A stretch of 64,000 nt of DNA, taken from NCBI RefSeq assembly GCF_000969835.1, contig NZ_KQ033913.1, positions 936,194 through 1,000,193 of the forward strand, read 5' to 3'. Each line of letters begins with the position of its first letter. Within the stretch, counting starts at the first letter, position 1. The notes beneath the pieces are model-generated. The model was not told where the DNA came from and searched no databases. It saw only the letters and a program-made list of their open reading frames with translations. The stretch comes from Parabacteroides goldsteinii DSM 19448 = WAL 12034 (GTDB taxonomy: Bacteria > Bacteroidota > Bacteroidia > Bacteroidales > Tannerellaceae). The position numbers were made by a program, and so were the translations under genes. Shown piece by piece: positions 26,556 to 36,761 of this stretch.

Positions 26556-27437
26556 CTATCCATGTATCTCTATAATATAGGACGTATCAAACGTCTCTCC
26601 CGGCTGTAAATGTTGCATCCAGTCTCTGTCTTTATATTCCCCGGTGTAGTTAACACGGTCGCAACGGCCATACCAGGGTTCGATACATACGAAGGGTGCG
26701 TCCTTTGAGGGAGGCGACCAAAGGCCGACAACAGGCGCTGTGAAATATACCGTCAAATAAGAGCCGCCATCCTGTTTCAGTAAATCCACCCGCTTTACCT
26801 GGCTGTTTTCAAGAACTAATGCATCCTTATCGAAAGTATGTATATCCAATGGTAATAATCCTTCTTTGTCAAGTGAAAGCGGATATTCCTTGTCTCCGAT
26901 ACAACCTTTTTCCTGAATGAGTTTGTAGGAAAGTCCCTCATGCCGGTCGAAGGCAAAGAAGCCTCTTGAACTGCTGTCTTTATCATAATCAGGATAATAA
27001 AAAGCCGGATGCGCTCCAATCTGGAAATGCAGTTCCTCGTTTCCGGTATTTTTCACTGTCCATAAGACTTCTATCTGGTTTCCGGCCAGTTTGTATCCTA
27101 TCTCCAGACAAAAGGGGAAAGGATATAATTGTAATGTATCCTCATTTTCCTGTAGTTGAAACCGCAATTCCGTATCAGTCTCTTTTATCAGTTTAAATTC
27201 CTGATCCCGTGCAAAACCGTGTTGTGATAACTTGTAAGTCTTTCCGTTATGGCGATATTCGTTGTTCCATAAACTACCTACGATAGGGAAAAGTACCGGC
27301 GAATGGCGTTTCCAGAAGGTAGGATCGGCCTGCCATAAATATTCTTTACCGGTTGCGTTGGCAACAATGCTGCTTAGTTCGGCTCCATGTGGCGACACCT
27401 GAATGGTGAGCGAATTATTCGATACTGTTTTCTTCAT
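26556..27437 (-). CDS. Aldose 1-epimerase family protein
   Basis: A protein of 293 residues with the galactose mutarotase-like beta-sandwich. HGAELSSI, LFPIVG, KLSQHGFARD, FQIGAHPAFYYP (catalytic-type His) and the C-terminal CIEPWYGRCDRVN (catalytic-type Glu) are present. It probably interconverts sugar anomers or acts on a sugar phosphate in the cytoplasm, as there is no signal peptide. It is monocistronic, with a TAACTTTG promoter box on the minus strand 35 bp before the start. Confidence 0.9.
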   Translation of the reverse strand: MKKTVSNNSLTIQVSPHGAELSSIVANATGKEYLWQADPTFWKRHSPVLFPIVGSLWNNEYRHNGKTYKLSQHGFARDQEFKLIKETDTELRFQLQENEDTLQLYPFPFCLEIGYKLAGNQIEVLWTVKNTGNEELHFQIGAHPAFYYPDYDKDSSSRGFFAFDRHEGLSYKLIQEKGCIGDKEYPLSLDKEGLLPLDIHTFDKDALVLENSQVKRVDLLKQDGGSYLTVYFTAPVVGLWSPPSKDAPFVCIEPWYGRCDRVNYTGEYKDRDWMQHLQPGETFDTSYIIEIHG

Positions 27438-27471
27438 CAGATTTATTTGTTTATGTTATTTTCCGTTTCAG

Positions 27472-27479
27472 CAAAGTTA
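27472..27479 (-). promoter_or_regulatory. Bacteroidales -7 box of the aldose epimerase gene
   Basis: Reads TAACTTTG on the minus strand, an exact TAnnTTTG match, 34 bp before the ATG at 27437. Confidence 0.5.
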
Positions 27480-27561
27480 ATGAACTTATTTTTTGATTCT
27501 CCCGCTCTTTTATAATAAAACAAAACAGAAAGCGTTAAAAGATCATTGAATAGTTGAAAAT

Positions 27562-30500
27562 ATGGAACTACACGAAACAAGATCATTTCTGATAAGTGGT
27601 ATCGCGACTTTGCTTTGCCTCTGTTTTTCGCTCTCGGTAAAGGCCGGTGAACGGTATACGGATAACTCGGTATTGAGCAAAGGAAACTGGGTGAAAATAC
27701 AGATAGAGCAGGATGGAATCTACAAACTTACTTCTTCTGAATTGAAGAAGATGGGATTTGACGATCCTTCGAAAGTTGCTGTCTATGGATATGGCGGCTG
27801 GCCTTTGGAAGAAGATTTCACAAAACCTTATGTGGATGATTTGCCTGCTGTCCCGGTGCTGAGAAAGGATGATTATATCCTTTTTTATGGGCGGGGAACG
27901 ACGAAATGGGAAGCTCAGATAAGAAATGAAAATTTTACGCATACCAATAATCCTTACTCTGTGTATGGATATTATTTTCTGACAGACGGGGCGGAGGTTA
28001 AAGTCCCGGAGCAGATTAAATATGATAGAACTACCAGTGAGAGAATAGAAACTTTTGATGACTATTTGCTGCATGAAAAAGAGTTGGTTTCTATTAATTT
28101 ATCGGGAAGGAGATTGTTTGAGAAGTTATCGCAGTCTACCCAGACTTTCAATGACTTTGGAAATCCGGAGACATTAGGGATAGTCGAAGGTGAAATTTAT
28201 GTAGATTGCAAATTTGTACCACTCACTACAACATCAGAGGCACAAGGTGAAATTACGTTATCTTTTGCAGGAAATAAGCTGTATAATGGAAACACTTCCC
28301 TTCAAAGTGGGACATACACAAAAGGCAAGGATATGGAATTAGCCCAAAAATATGAATATAAGGCAGGGGATCATTTAAGTGTTAAGCTGGAGTATAAGAA
28401 ATCACAGCAACCCAGTACCGATGGCTATGTCGATTATATCCGTTTGAATGTCAAACGTCAATTGAAGACTTACAATGAACCATATACATTTTTCCGTTCA
28501 TTTAAATCCCGGAATCATATATCCCGGTTTGTAATAGAAGGCGCTAATTCAGCCTGTATGGTTATGGATATAACAGACCCTGCAAACTGTAAAATTATAG
28601 AAACAGAACTGACTGGCTCTACCATGTCTTTTACTATTCCGGAAAGTAATTCATTAAGAGAATTTGTTTTGATAAGGACTGATCGTACGGATTTTCCTGT
28701 CCCTGTCAGTAAAGGAGCGGTTGAGTGCAGGAACCTTCATGGCTGGTCGAATAAAGATATGATTATTATCTCTCCGTCTACTTTACGAAAAGAAGCGGAG
28801 AGATTGAAAGAAGCACATGAAACACAAGATGGTTTACGTGTGGAAGTGGTAACACCGGAAGAAATATATAATGAATTTTCAAGTGGAACTCCCGACGCAA
28901 CAGCCTATAGAAGGTTTATGAAGATGTTGTATGATAAAGCGGCATCAAAAGAGGATCGTCCGAAATACTTGTTGCTTTTCGGAGATGGTGCTTACGATAA
29001 CCGCTTTGTTACGGAATCATGGAGTAAGATGAGTGATAAGGAGAGAGAGAATTTCCTGCTTACCTTTCAGTCAGAAAATTCATTGGATGAAAAATCTTAT
29101 GTGACAGATGATTATTTTGGTTTTCTGGATGATGCTTCTAATGGGAAAAGTGTAGAATCGTGTCCGGTGGATATAGGGATAGGCCGTTTCCCTATCCGTT
29201 CGGTTTCGGATGCCCGGAAGATGGTCAATAAGGTTATTCGTTATATGAATAATGAAGAACTGGGCATTTGGAAAAATGAAACTTGTTTTGTGGCAGATGA
29301 TGGAAGTAATGCGGATAAAGTAAAAAAACAAGCGAATGATCATATGAAATATGCAAATGGAGCAGCTCAAACGGTTGAAGAGAAAGCACCGGATGTTCTG
29401 GCAAGTCGATTGTTTTTTGATAATTATGCCAAAGACTATTCTAGTTCAAATTCATATTCGGTCGTAACAGACGAAATGAATAAGAAGTTAAGAGAGGGAT
29501 TGATGCTGATTAATTATACAGGGCATGGAAACACGACTTCGTGGTCTGATGAGAATGTTCTTACACTACCGATGATAGATAAATTCTCCTATCCCAAATT
29601 ACCATTATGGATTACGGCTACCTGTGATTTTTGTCGTTTTGATGCACTGGCAACGTCGGCAGGAGAGAGCATTTTTCTAAATGAAAAAAGTGGGGGGATA
29701 GCATTGTATACAACTGTTCGAGTGGCTTACGGTTCTGAGAATGATAGAATAAATAATAGTTTCCTAGAGAAGTTATTCGATCAAAGTATGTATCCGGCTT
29801 TGGGCGATGTGGTCAGAAGTGTTAAGGCTGATAATAAATCATTAAGATCGAAAAACCTGAATTTTACCTTTATTGGTGATCCTGCTTTAAAGTTGGCTTT
29901 GCCTTCCCATAAAATACGTATTAATACGATTAATGGAAAAGATGCGGTTCAGAATTCAACTAATTTCAGAGCTTATGATGAAGTGACTGTAGAGGGAGAG
30001 ATATTAGCTCCGGATAATTCGATAATTGATAATTTCAACGGAAAGCTGGAAGTGAAAGTGATGGATAGTAAAATCGAAATTACGACACGGAATAACTTCA
30101 GGAATGATACTGCTTTTAAATATATGGATTATAAAAACCTTGTTTATAAGGGCTCAACCCAGGTTCAGAATGGCAAATTCAGTTTCTCTTTTTATGTCCC
30201 GGGCAATATTTCTTATTCCGGTAAGGCCGGAAAGATGATTCTGTATGCTTCGGATAGCGAGCAGAAAATAGAAGCAAAAGGTAACTTTACGAATTATAAG
30301 GTACAAGGTACTTCTGATGATCCTTTGGACGATCACGAAGGTCCTGAAATAGTAAAACTTTATTTGAACGATTCGACATTTGTGAGTGGTGACAAAGTAA
30401 ATACAACTCCGTTTTTCTATGCCCGGTTGTGGGATCAGACGGGAGTGGATATAACAGAAGGCGGTGTCGGGCATGATGTGATGCTTATGATAGACAATAA

Positions 30501-30996
30501 ACCTTTTACCAGCTATAATCTGAATTCTTACTATGACAATATATTTGGCCGGAAAGGAGAAGGTGAAGTGAGATTCGGTATTCCGCAATTAAGTGCGGGA
30601 ATGCATGAGGCTGTCTTTAAAGTTTGGGATGTCATGGGAAATCCAACAACTTACACGTTCCGGTTCGAAGTAGATGAGAGCTTGAAACCTTTCATCACCA
30701 ATATTGTCGCAACTCCGACACCGGCAAAAGGTAATGTTGAATTCCATCTTACACACAACCGTCCCGAATCTCAGATGAAAGTCGGTATCATGGTCTACGA
30801 CATTGCAGGCCGGCTGCATTGGAAACATGAGGAGACTGGTTCGTCCGAATTATTCAAAGATTATGTGATAGATTGGGATTTGAGAAATAATTCAGGAAGC
30901 CATGTCCGTCCCGGAGTTTATATTTACAGGGCTGCGATAAGCACTAATAATTCAAAGGAGGCAACGGAAGCAAAGAAGATGATTATTTTATGGTGA
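27562..30996 (+). CDS. porU: Type IX secretion system sortase PorU
   Basis: A protein of 1144 residues with an N-terminal signal peptide. A beta-rich N-terminal half is followed by a gingipain-like C25 domain with the catalytic His in LINYTGHGNTTSW (about residue 655) and Cys in ITATCDFCRFD (about 688). An Ig-like domain follows, and the C-terminal sorting-type domain ends at VRPGVYIYRAA and KKMIILW. PorU removes the CTD of type IX cargo and attaches lipid A-linked sugar at the cell surface. In Porphyromonas porU is followed by porV; here the next gene is an aldo/keto reductase. Its base composition is more AT-rich than that of its neighbours. Confidence 0.93.
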   Translation: MELHETRSFLISGIATLLCLCFSLSVKAGERYTDNSVLSKGNWVKIQIEQDGIYKLTSSELKKMGFDDPSKVAVYGYGGWPLEEDFTKPYVDDLPAVPVLRKDDYILFYGRGTTKWEAQIRNENFTHTNNPYSVYGYYFLTDGAEVKVPEQIKYDRTTSERIETFDDYLLHEKELVSINLSGRRLFEKLSQSTQTFNDFGNPETLGIVEGEIYVDCKFVPLTTTSEAQGEITLSFAGNKLYNGNTSLQSGTYTKGKDMELAQKYEYKAGDHLSVKLEYKKSQQPSTDGYVDYIRLNVKRQLKTYNEPYTFFRSFKSRNHISRFVIEGANSACMVMDITDPANCKIIETELTGSTMSFTIPESNSLREFVLIRTDRTDFPVPVSKGAVECRNLHGWSNKDMIIISPSTLRKEAERLKEAHETQDGLRVEVVTPEEIYNEFSSGTPDATAYRRFMKMLYDKAASKEDRPKYLLLFGDGAYDNRFVTESWSKMSDKERENFLLTFQSENSLDEKSYVTDDYFGFLDDASNGKSVESCPVDIGIGRFPIRSVSDARKMVNKVIRYMNNEELGIWKNETCFVADDGSNADKVKKQANDHMKYANGAAQTVEEKAPDVLASRLFFDNYAKDYSSSNSYSVVTDEMNKKLREGLMLINYTGHGNTTSWSDENVLTLPMIDKFSYPKLPLWITATCDFCRFDALATSAGESIFLNEKSGGIALYTTVRVAYGSENDRINNSFLEKLFDQSMYPALGDVVRSVKADNKSLRSKNLNFTFIGDPALKLALPSHKIRINTINGKDAVQNSTNFRAYDEVTVEGEILAPDNSIIDNFNGKLEVKVMDSKIEITTRNNFRNDTAFKYMDYKNLVYKGSTQVQNGKFSFSFYVPGNISYSGKAGKMILYASDSEQKIEAKGNFTNYKVQGTSDDPLDDHEGPEIVKLYLNDSTFVSGDKVNTTPFFYARLWDQTGVDITEGGVGHDVMLMIDNKPFTSYNLNSYYDNIFGRKGEGEVRFGIPQLSAGMHEAVFKVWDVMGNPTTYTFRFEVDESLKPFITNIVATPTPAKGNVEFHLTHNRPESQMKVGIMVYDIAGRLHWKHEETGSSELFKDYVIDWDLRNNSGSHVRPGVYIYRAAISTNNSKEATEAKKMIILW

Positions 30997-31030
30997 TTTT
31001 ACTTACATTTGTAGGAAATAAAAATAAACC

Positions 31031-32038
31031 ATGGAAAGTATATATACAGCAGATGAAAACAGATATGCCGGCATGACGTATCGCCGTTGCGGACGTAGCG
31101 GTATTTTGTTACCGGCCATTTCTTTAGGGTTATGGCATAACTTCGGAAGTGTGGATGTCTTCAATAATTTTATAAAGATAGCTTATACGGCTTTCGATAA
31201 TGGCATTACTCATTTTGACCTGGCAAATAATTACGGCCCGGTCTATGGTTCGGCAGAAGAGAATTTCGGCCGGATTCTGAAAAAAGGCTTGGGAGCTTAC
31301 CGTGACGAACTTCTTATTTCGACAAAGGCCGGTTATGATATGTGGCCGGGGCCGTACGGAAACTGGGGAAGCCGTAAGTATCTGATGGCAAGTCTTGACC
31401 AAAGTCTGAAACGGATGGGATTGGAGTATGTGGACATCTTCTATTCCCATCGTCCTGATCCGGAAACACCGATAGAAGAGACGATGGGGGCTTTGGCAGA
31501 TATCGTTCGCCAGGGGAAAGCGCTGTATGTAGGTATCTCAAATTATAACGCGGAACAGACGGAAAAGGCGTTGGCTGTATTGAAAGAACATCGCGTTCCT
31601 TGCTTGATCCATCAGGCGCGTTATTCTATGTTCGATCGGTGGACGGAGCCGGATTTGCTGCCTTTGCTTGAAGAAAAAGGTGTCGGCATGATTGCTTTTT
31701 CTCCTTTGGCACAGGGAATGCTTACCAATAAATATCTGCATGGAATACCTGAAAATTCAAGAGCCGCTAAGTCGACCGGCCATTTGAAACGGGAACAGGT
31801 GACGGATGATAAGATAAATAAGATTCGCCTTCTGAACGATTTGGCTACCGAACGTGGACAGACCCTTGCTGAAATGGCACTGGCCTGGCTATTGAAAGAC
31901 GATCGCGTAACCAGTGTGTTGATAGGTGCCAGTTCGGTAGAGCAACTGCTCGACAACCTGAAAGCGCTGCGCAATACGAATTTCACGGCAGACGAACAGG
32001 AAAGGATCGAGAGTATTTTGAGAGTAAACCTCGGTTAA
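31031..32038 (+). CDS. Aldo/keto reductase (YghZ/L-glyceraldehyde 3-phosphate reductase-like)
   Basis: A protein of 335 residues. The AKR14-type catalytic tetrad is visible: Asp in THFDLANNYG, Tyr in the same motif, Lys in LISTKAGY and His in FYSHRPDP. The NADPH-binding segment near the C-terminus includes SVLIGASSVEQL. GYDMWPGPYGNWGSRKY is typical of the YghZ branch, which reduces L-glyceraldehyde 3-phosphate and detoxifies methylglyoxal. It lies 34 bp after porU and 72 bp before the nuclease gene. Confidence 0.9.
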   Translation: MESIYTADENRYAGMTYRRCGRSGILLPAISLGLWHNFGSVDVFNNFIKIAYTAFDNGITHFDLANNYGPVYGSAEENFGRILKKGLGAYRDELLISTKAGYDMWPGPYGNWGSRKYLMASLDQSLKRMGLEYVDIFYSHRPDPETPIEETMGALADIVRQGKALYVGISNYNAEQTEKALAVLKEHRVPCLIHQARYSMFDRWTEPDLLPLLEEKGVGMIAFSPLAQGMLTNKYLHGIPENSRAAKSTGHLKREQVTDDKINKIRLLNDLATERGQTLAEMALAWLLKDDRVTSVLIGASSVEQLLDNLKALRNTNFTADEQERIESILRVNLG

Positions 32039-32110
32039 ACGGTGAAAGTAGGCTTCTTCTACAAAAGTTGAAGGCATTACATCGATAACATAACAACAAC
32101 AACGAAGCAA

Positions 32111-34990
32111 ATGACACCATTTTTACAACAGATAGCCTCTTTATTTTATCAGCAATACGGAGCGGAGGTCAGCAGGCTGGCCTTTGTTTTCCCTAACCGC
32201 CGAACGGGATTGTTCTTTCAGAAATATCTTTCGGAAGTAGCTGACAAACCGCTTTTCTCCCCGACAATCTTGACCATCAACGACTTGTTTGTGCAGTTGA
32301 GCGGTAAGCAGACGGCCGACAGAATCAATATGCTGTTTATGCTGTATGATATTTATGTCCGGCATAGCGGTTCGACAGAAACTTTCGACGAGTTTCTGTA
32401 CTGGGGAGAAATGTTATTGAACGATTTCGATGATGTCGATAAATACATGGCCGATGCCCGCATGCTGTTTACCAATGTAACGGACTTGCGGGAGATAGAA
32501 AATGATTTCAGCTTTCTGGATGCAGAGCAGATTGCCGCTATCCGTACTTTCTGGTCATCGTTTTATCCGAAAGGAGATTCTCCGAATCAGGAAGAGTTTC
32601 TTGCCGTGTGGAAAATCCTGTATACATTATATAATGACTTGCGTGACGCATTAGCCGCAGAAGGAAGAGGCTATGAAGGAATGATATTTCGAGAAGTAGT
32701 CGAACAGATGGAGCAGAACAACTGTTGTGACCTGCCTTATACGAAGGTTGTCTTTGTCGGACTAAATGCTTTGTCTGTGGCTGAGGAACGTTTTCTGATT
32801 CAGTTGCAGAAACGGGGCATTGCCGATTTCTATTGGGATTATGCTTCTGACAAGGTGACCGACCTGAACAACAAAGCCTCTTATTTTGTTGAGCGCAATC
32901 TCAAAAACTTCCCTTCTCAATATCCGCTTCCTGCCGAAGAGAAAGTAGATACGGAAATTGAAGTCATCGGTATTCCGTCCGGTATCGGCCAGGCGAAACA
33001 GGTTTATACTTTATTAAATGAACTATGCAAGGAGGATGAGATGTCACCCGAGGAAGCATTGCGTACAGCTATCATTCTGCCCGATGAACATTTGCTTATT
33101 CCGGTGCTGAACGCAATTCCTGAACAGATTCGCCGGATTAATGTGACGATGGGATACCCGTTGGCGGGTACGCCTGTCGCTTCGTTGATGGAATATATTC
33201 TTGCGTTACAGAAAAACGTGCGTTATGTAGACCGGCAACCGGTCTTTTATTTCCGGGATGTATTACCAATATTGAATCACCGGTATATCAGTTCGACCTG
33301 CCCGGAAATAGTGAATGCCCTGGTGAAAGATATTGCGGAAAATAACCGGATATATATTTCTGCCGCCGATTTGGGAAAGACTGATTTGTTGTCGGTCCTC
33401 TTTCTTCCGGTGACTGATGTGAATACATTTTCCGATTACCTCATTAATGTCTTGCAGGAGCTGAACAAGGTGATGCACGCTTTGTCATCCGGCGAAGAAG
33501 AAGAGGATGCCACGCAACGTACCAATGACCTCGAGCAGGAATTTATCTTCCATTATTTTACAACTGTCAACCGGATGAAAGAAATTATGCAGGATGCCGG
33601 AATAGAAATGAAGATAGATACCTATTTCCGTCTGCTTAAGCGGGTAACCGATACGATTACCATTCCTTTCCGGGGAGAACCGTTGTCCGGTTTGCAAATT
33701 ATGGGAGTACTTGAAACCCGTGCACTGGATTTCGACCGACTGATTATCCTTTCCATGAATGAAGGGATTTTCCCGTTGCGTAAGGCGGCAAACTCATTTA
33801 TCCCGTATAATCTGCGAAGAGGATTCGGTTTACCGACCTATGAACATCAGGACAGTGTCTGGGCCTACCATTTTTACCGTTTAATATATAGGGCGAGCCA
33901 TGTCAGTTTACTCTATGATACCCGCAGTAACGGTTTACAGACTGGCGAAGTCAGCCGTTTTGTCCATCAATTGCATTATCACTACGAAGTGCCGTTGCAA
34001 AACAAACTGGTCGTATATAATGTATCGTCTGCCAAGACTCCGGCTTTGCAGGTAAAGAAGACGGACGAAGTGATGCAGCGCTTGAATGCTTTCCACAAAG
34101 GGGGAAGCCGGGCTATTTCCGCCAGTGCCGTCAATACGTATCTGGACTGTCCGTTGAAATTCTATTTTTCGGTAGTCGAAGGTATACAGGAGGAAGAAGA
34201 GGTTAGCGAAACGATTGAAAGTAACGTGTTCGGTAGCATCCTGCATAAGGTAATGGAAGAACTCTATATGCCTCTCTGTGGAAAAATAGTGACAGCCGAC
34301 CTGCTGAAAGCAATTAAGAAAGATACGCCTGTCCTGACGGGTGCCATTGCCCGGGCATTTGCAGAAATTTTCTTTATGTCGGACGTCGTACGTCCTCTGA
34401 CGGGGCAGAATTTTCTGATAGGTGAGATGATTCGGAAATATGTGGAGAAGATACTGGAACGTGACAGTAAACTGACGCCTTTCCGATATATTGAATCGGA
34501 ACGGAAGATTAACCGTCTGTTTACGTTGGGTGACAACCGGACAGAGATTCAGCTGAAAGGTTTTATCGACCGTATTGACGAGGTGCGTGATGCGATTCGT
34601 ATTATCGACTATAAGAGTGGGAGCGGAACATCTGTTTTCACTTCGGTCGAAAGTTTGTTCGATAAGGAAGATAAAGACCGTGCCAAAGCCGTAATGCAGG
34701 TTTTCATGTATTCGTGGATGCTTGGAGCCGCTCCCGCAGGAAAGACGATTCAGCCGGGAATCTATTATATGCGTACGCTTTTCTCCGACTCGTTCGACGC
34801 CTCAGTCAGCAGACGCATTGAACGGACGAAAACGGAACCGGTAACAGATTTTTCGGCATATTCCGAAGCGTTTGAAGGAGAATTGCGCCGTTGTCTGGAT
34901 GAGATATTCGGACGTGAAACACCGTTTACACAGACAACAACGGAAAAAGCCTGTGCCTGGTGTCCTTTCAAAGATATCTGTGGAAAATAG
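32111..34990 (+). CDS. AddB-like PD-(D/E)XK nuclease/inactivated helicase
   Basis: A protein of 959 residues. The N-terminal two-thirds resemble an AddB-type UvrD-like helicase fold without intact Walker motifs (start RLAFVFPNRRTGLFFQKYL). The C-terminal nuclease domain has the cluster-binding Cys pattern of AddB: one Cys before the domain (YLDCPLKFYF, about residue 680) and three at the end (CAWCPFKDIC, about 949-958), enclosing a nuclease core with RIIDYKSGSG (D..xxK, catalytic type). AddB works with AddA in RecBCD-like repair of double-strand breaks. No addA is in the window, so the partner must be elsewhere. Confidence 0.85.
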   Translation: MTPFLQQIASLFYQQYGAEVSRLAFVFPNRRTGLFFQKYLSEVADKPLFSPTILTINDLFVQLSGKQTADRINMLFMLYDIYVRHSGSTETFDEFLYWGEMLLNDFDDVDKYMADARMLFTNVTDLREIENDFSFLDAEQIAAIRTFWSSFYPKGDSPNQEEFLAVWKILYTLYNDLRDALAAEGRGYEGMIFREVVEQMEQNNCCDLPYTKVVFVGLNALSVAEERFLIQLQKRGIADFYWDYASDKVTDLNNKASYFVERNLKNFPSQYPLPAEEKVDTEIEVIGIPSGIGQAKQVYTLLNELCKEDEMSPEEALRTAIILPDEHLLIPVLNAIPEQIRRINVTMGYPLAGTPVASLMEYILALQKNVRYVDRQPVFYFRDVLPILNHRYISSTCPEIVNALVKDIAENNRIYISAADLGKTDLLSVLFLPVTDVNTFSDYLINVLQELNKVMHALSSGEEEEDATQRTNDLEQEFIFHYFTTVNRMKEIMQDAGIEMKIDTYFRLLKRVTDTITIPFRGEPLSGLQIMGVLETRALDFDRLIILSMNEGIFPLRKAANSFIPYNLRRGFGLPTYEHQDSVWAYHFYRLIYRASHVSLLYDTRSNGLQTGEVSRFVHQLHYHYEVPLQNKLVVYNVSSAKTPALQVKKTDEVMQRLNAFHKGGSRAISASAVNTYLDCPLKFYFSVVEGIQEEEEVSETIESNVFGSILHKVMEELYMPLCGKIVTADLLKAIKKDTPVLTGAIARAFAEIFFMSDVVRPLTGQNFLIGEMIRKYVEKILERDSKLTPFRYIESERKINRLFTLGDNRTEIQLKGFIDRIDEVRDAIRIIDYKSGSGTSVFTSVESLFDKEDKDRAKAVMQVFMYSWMLGAAPAGKTIQPGIYYMRTLFSDSFDASVSRRIERTKTEPVTDFSAYSEAFEGELRRCLDEIFGRETPFTQTTTEKACAWCPFKDICGK

Positions 34991-34996
34991 TATAGG

Positions 34997-35713
34997 TCAG
35001 AACAGGAAACCGAGTGAGAAACTCATCATATTAGTCCGTTTGTCGATCGAGATGTTTCTTTCAATCGGGTTTTGTGAGGATTTGTCTTTGAAATCGGATT
35101 CGACTTTGTTGAGTCCGAATTCATAGGTGAATTCGAAAAAGAGCCTCCAGATGCTGACACCCAACCCTGTGGCAATACCCAACTCAAACGGAGTGCTGTC
35201 GTTGATGTATTCATTCGTGACCTCAGAGAAATGTGTCGTATAGCGTACCTTATAATTATACTTCACTTTAGGGCCTACCATCATACTGAGGGCATAAGGT
35301 CCTTCCTTGACAAGGTAATAGCCAATCATAACTGGCATTTCGAGTGAGGTGGTTTTTAATTGAAGCAGGTCTGTTTCCGGTGTATTGCTATCGGCTAAGT
35401 TGGACTCGGTATTTTGTGGCATGGAGAAAAGAATGTCTCCTTTCGTGTGATACCACGACAGGTCCGGCTGGATAAAGAAACGGTCGATATTGATTCTGCA
35501 AAAGACAGAAGCCTGATAGCCTACCTTATATTGCAGGCGGATATTTTCCGCTTTGACATCATCTATTGTAAGCGAATTAACGATTGGAAACGTAGAGTTG
35601 ACACCTACCTTTGCTCCGAAGTTAAACGCTTTGTCCTCAATCTGTATAAATTTCTGCGCGTTGGCTGATATACAGAGAAAAAACACAGGCAATAGAAGAA
35701 GTATCTTTTTCAT
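34997..35713 (-). CDS. Outer-membrane beta-barrel protein (PorT-like)
   Basis: A protein of 238 residues with a signal peptide (MKKILLLLPVFFLCISANAQ) and alternating beta-strands ending in the aromatic MSFSLGFLF, the usual last strand of outer-membrane barrels. The pattern (KVGVNSTFPIV, FIQPDLSWY, VGPKVKYNYK, FEFTYEFGL) is that of the PorT/OMP_b-brl_2 family of Bacteroidetes. It need not be the type IX component itself, because many paralogues share the fold. It is last in the pyrB-pyrI-flavin reductase unit, 4 bp after the preceding stop. Confidence 0.75.
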   Translation of the reverse strand: MKKILLLLPVFFLCISANAQKFIQIEDKAFNFGAKVGVNSTFPIVNSLTIDDVKAENIRLQYKVGYQASVFCRINIDRFFIQPDLSWYHTKGDILFSMPQNTESNLADSNTPETDLLQLKTTSLEMPVMIGYYLVKEGPYALSMMVGPKVKYNYKVRYTTHFSEVTNEYINDSTPFELGIATGLGVSIWRLFFEFTYEFGLNKVESDFKDKSSQNPIERNISIDKRTNMMSFSLGFLF

Positions 35714-35717
35714 ACGT

Positions 35718-36284
35718 TTATTTTTTCTTTTTTACCGACCAGCCGAATTTACCTACAAATTCACCTAATCCATAATATTTCCCATGTGAATAAGCCAGCA
35801 GGTCGGCCCGTTGCATATCGAATGCTCCCGTTTGCGGGTCCAGGTATTTATCATCTGCCTGAACATTCAGGACATCGGCTATGAACATATCGTGGCTGCC
35901 TAAAGCAATCACTTCCTTGACCCGGCATTCAATGCAAAGAGGTGCTTCTTCGATAGTGGGACAGTTTACTAACGTGGCTTTACCCGGTGTCAGTCCCATT
36001 TCTTCAAACTTATGGTGCCCTTTACCTGAATTGACACCGCACCAGTCGGTTGCATAGGCCAGTTCGCGTGTTGTCAGGTTGATGACGAACTCCATATTCT
36101 TTTTCAGTATGGGATAGGAGTGACGTTCGGGACGTACGGATATATAACACATGGGTGGATTGGTACAGATTGTACCGACCCACGCCACCGTTATAATATT
36201 GTATTCTGAAGGTTCGCTGCCACAACTAACCATTACGGCGGGTAAAGGATAAATCATGGTACCGGGCTTCCAGTCTTGCTTCAT
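35718..36284 (-). CDS. Flavin reductase family protein (FMN-binding split barrel)
   Basis: A protein of 188 residues with the FMN-binding split-barrel fold: YPLPAVMVSCG, ITVAWVGTICTNPPMCYISVRPERHSY, FVINLTTRELAYATDWCGV and the C-terminal YGLGEFVGKFGW. The family reduces free flavins for partner oxygenases or is of unknown substrate. It lies between pyrI (6-bp gap) and the outer-membrane gene (4-bp gap), and therefore belongs to the pyrBI transcript, though no pyrimidine role is known. Confidence 0.88.
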   Translation of the reverse strand: MKQDWKPGTMIYPLPAVMVSCGSEPSEYNIITVAWVGTICTNPPMCYISVRPERHSYPILKKNMEFVINLTTRELAYATDWCGVNSGKGHHKFEEMGLTPGKATLVNCPTIEEAPLCIECRVKEVIALGSHDMFIADVLNVQADDKYLDPQTGAFDMQRADLLAYSHGKYYGLGEFVGKFGWSVKKKK

Positions 36285-36290
36285 AAAAAC

Positions 36291-36755
36291 TTATTTAATA
36301 ATAATATCTTCCTTATTGATTTTACGTTCACAATAACGACATTTGATTGTTCCCTTTTCTTTGTCTATTACTTCGAAACGGCTCGGCATCGGTTCGTTAT
36401 TGGTGATACATTTCGGATTGTTGCATTTAACCAATCCAACCAGTTCGTCCGGCAATGTAACTGTTTTCTTTTCCACAACTTCATAATCACGGATAATGTT
36501 CAGGATTACTTTGGGAGCAATCAGGGCGATACGGTTGATTTCGTCTTCTTCAAAAAACTTGTTGGATATTTTAATCACGCCTTTGCATCCCATTTTTTTA
36601 CTTTGGAAATTGTTTCCGATCGTGATTGTGTTATCCATATTTTCAAGTCCCAACAATTTGGCCACTTTAAATAATTGGCTGGGGGGGATATGGTCGATAG
36701 CAGTTCCGTTCTCCAGAGCGGCAACCTGCAATTCTCTTTTCTTTTCTACTGACAT
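36291..36755 (-). CDS. pyrI: Aspartate carbamoyltransferase regulatory subunit
   Basis: A protein of 154 residues. The allosteric N-terminal domain has the nucleotide-binding [14 protein letters not shown] segment. The C-terminal zinc domain has four Cys ligands (CNNPKC and CRYC) that hold the regulatory to the catalytic chains. The regulatory chain binds CTP and ATP. It overlaps functionally and physically with pyrB, which ends 6 bp upstream. Confidence 0.97.
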   Translation of the reverse strand: MSVEKKRELQVAALENGTAIDHIPPSQLFKVAKLLGLENMDNTITIGNNFQSKKMGCKGVIKISNKFFEEDEINRIALIAPKVILNIIRDYEVVEKKTVTLPDELVGLVKCNNPKCITNNEPMPSRFEVIDKEKGTIKCRYCERKINKEDIIIK

Positions 36756-36761
36756 GACTGA

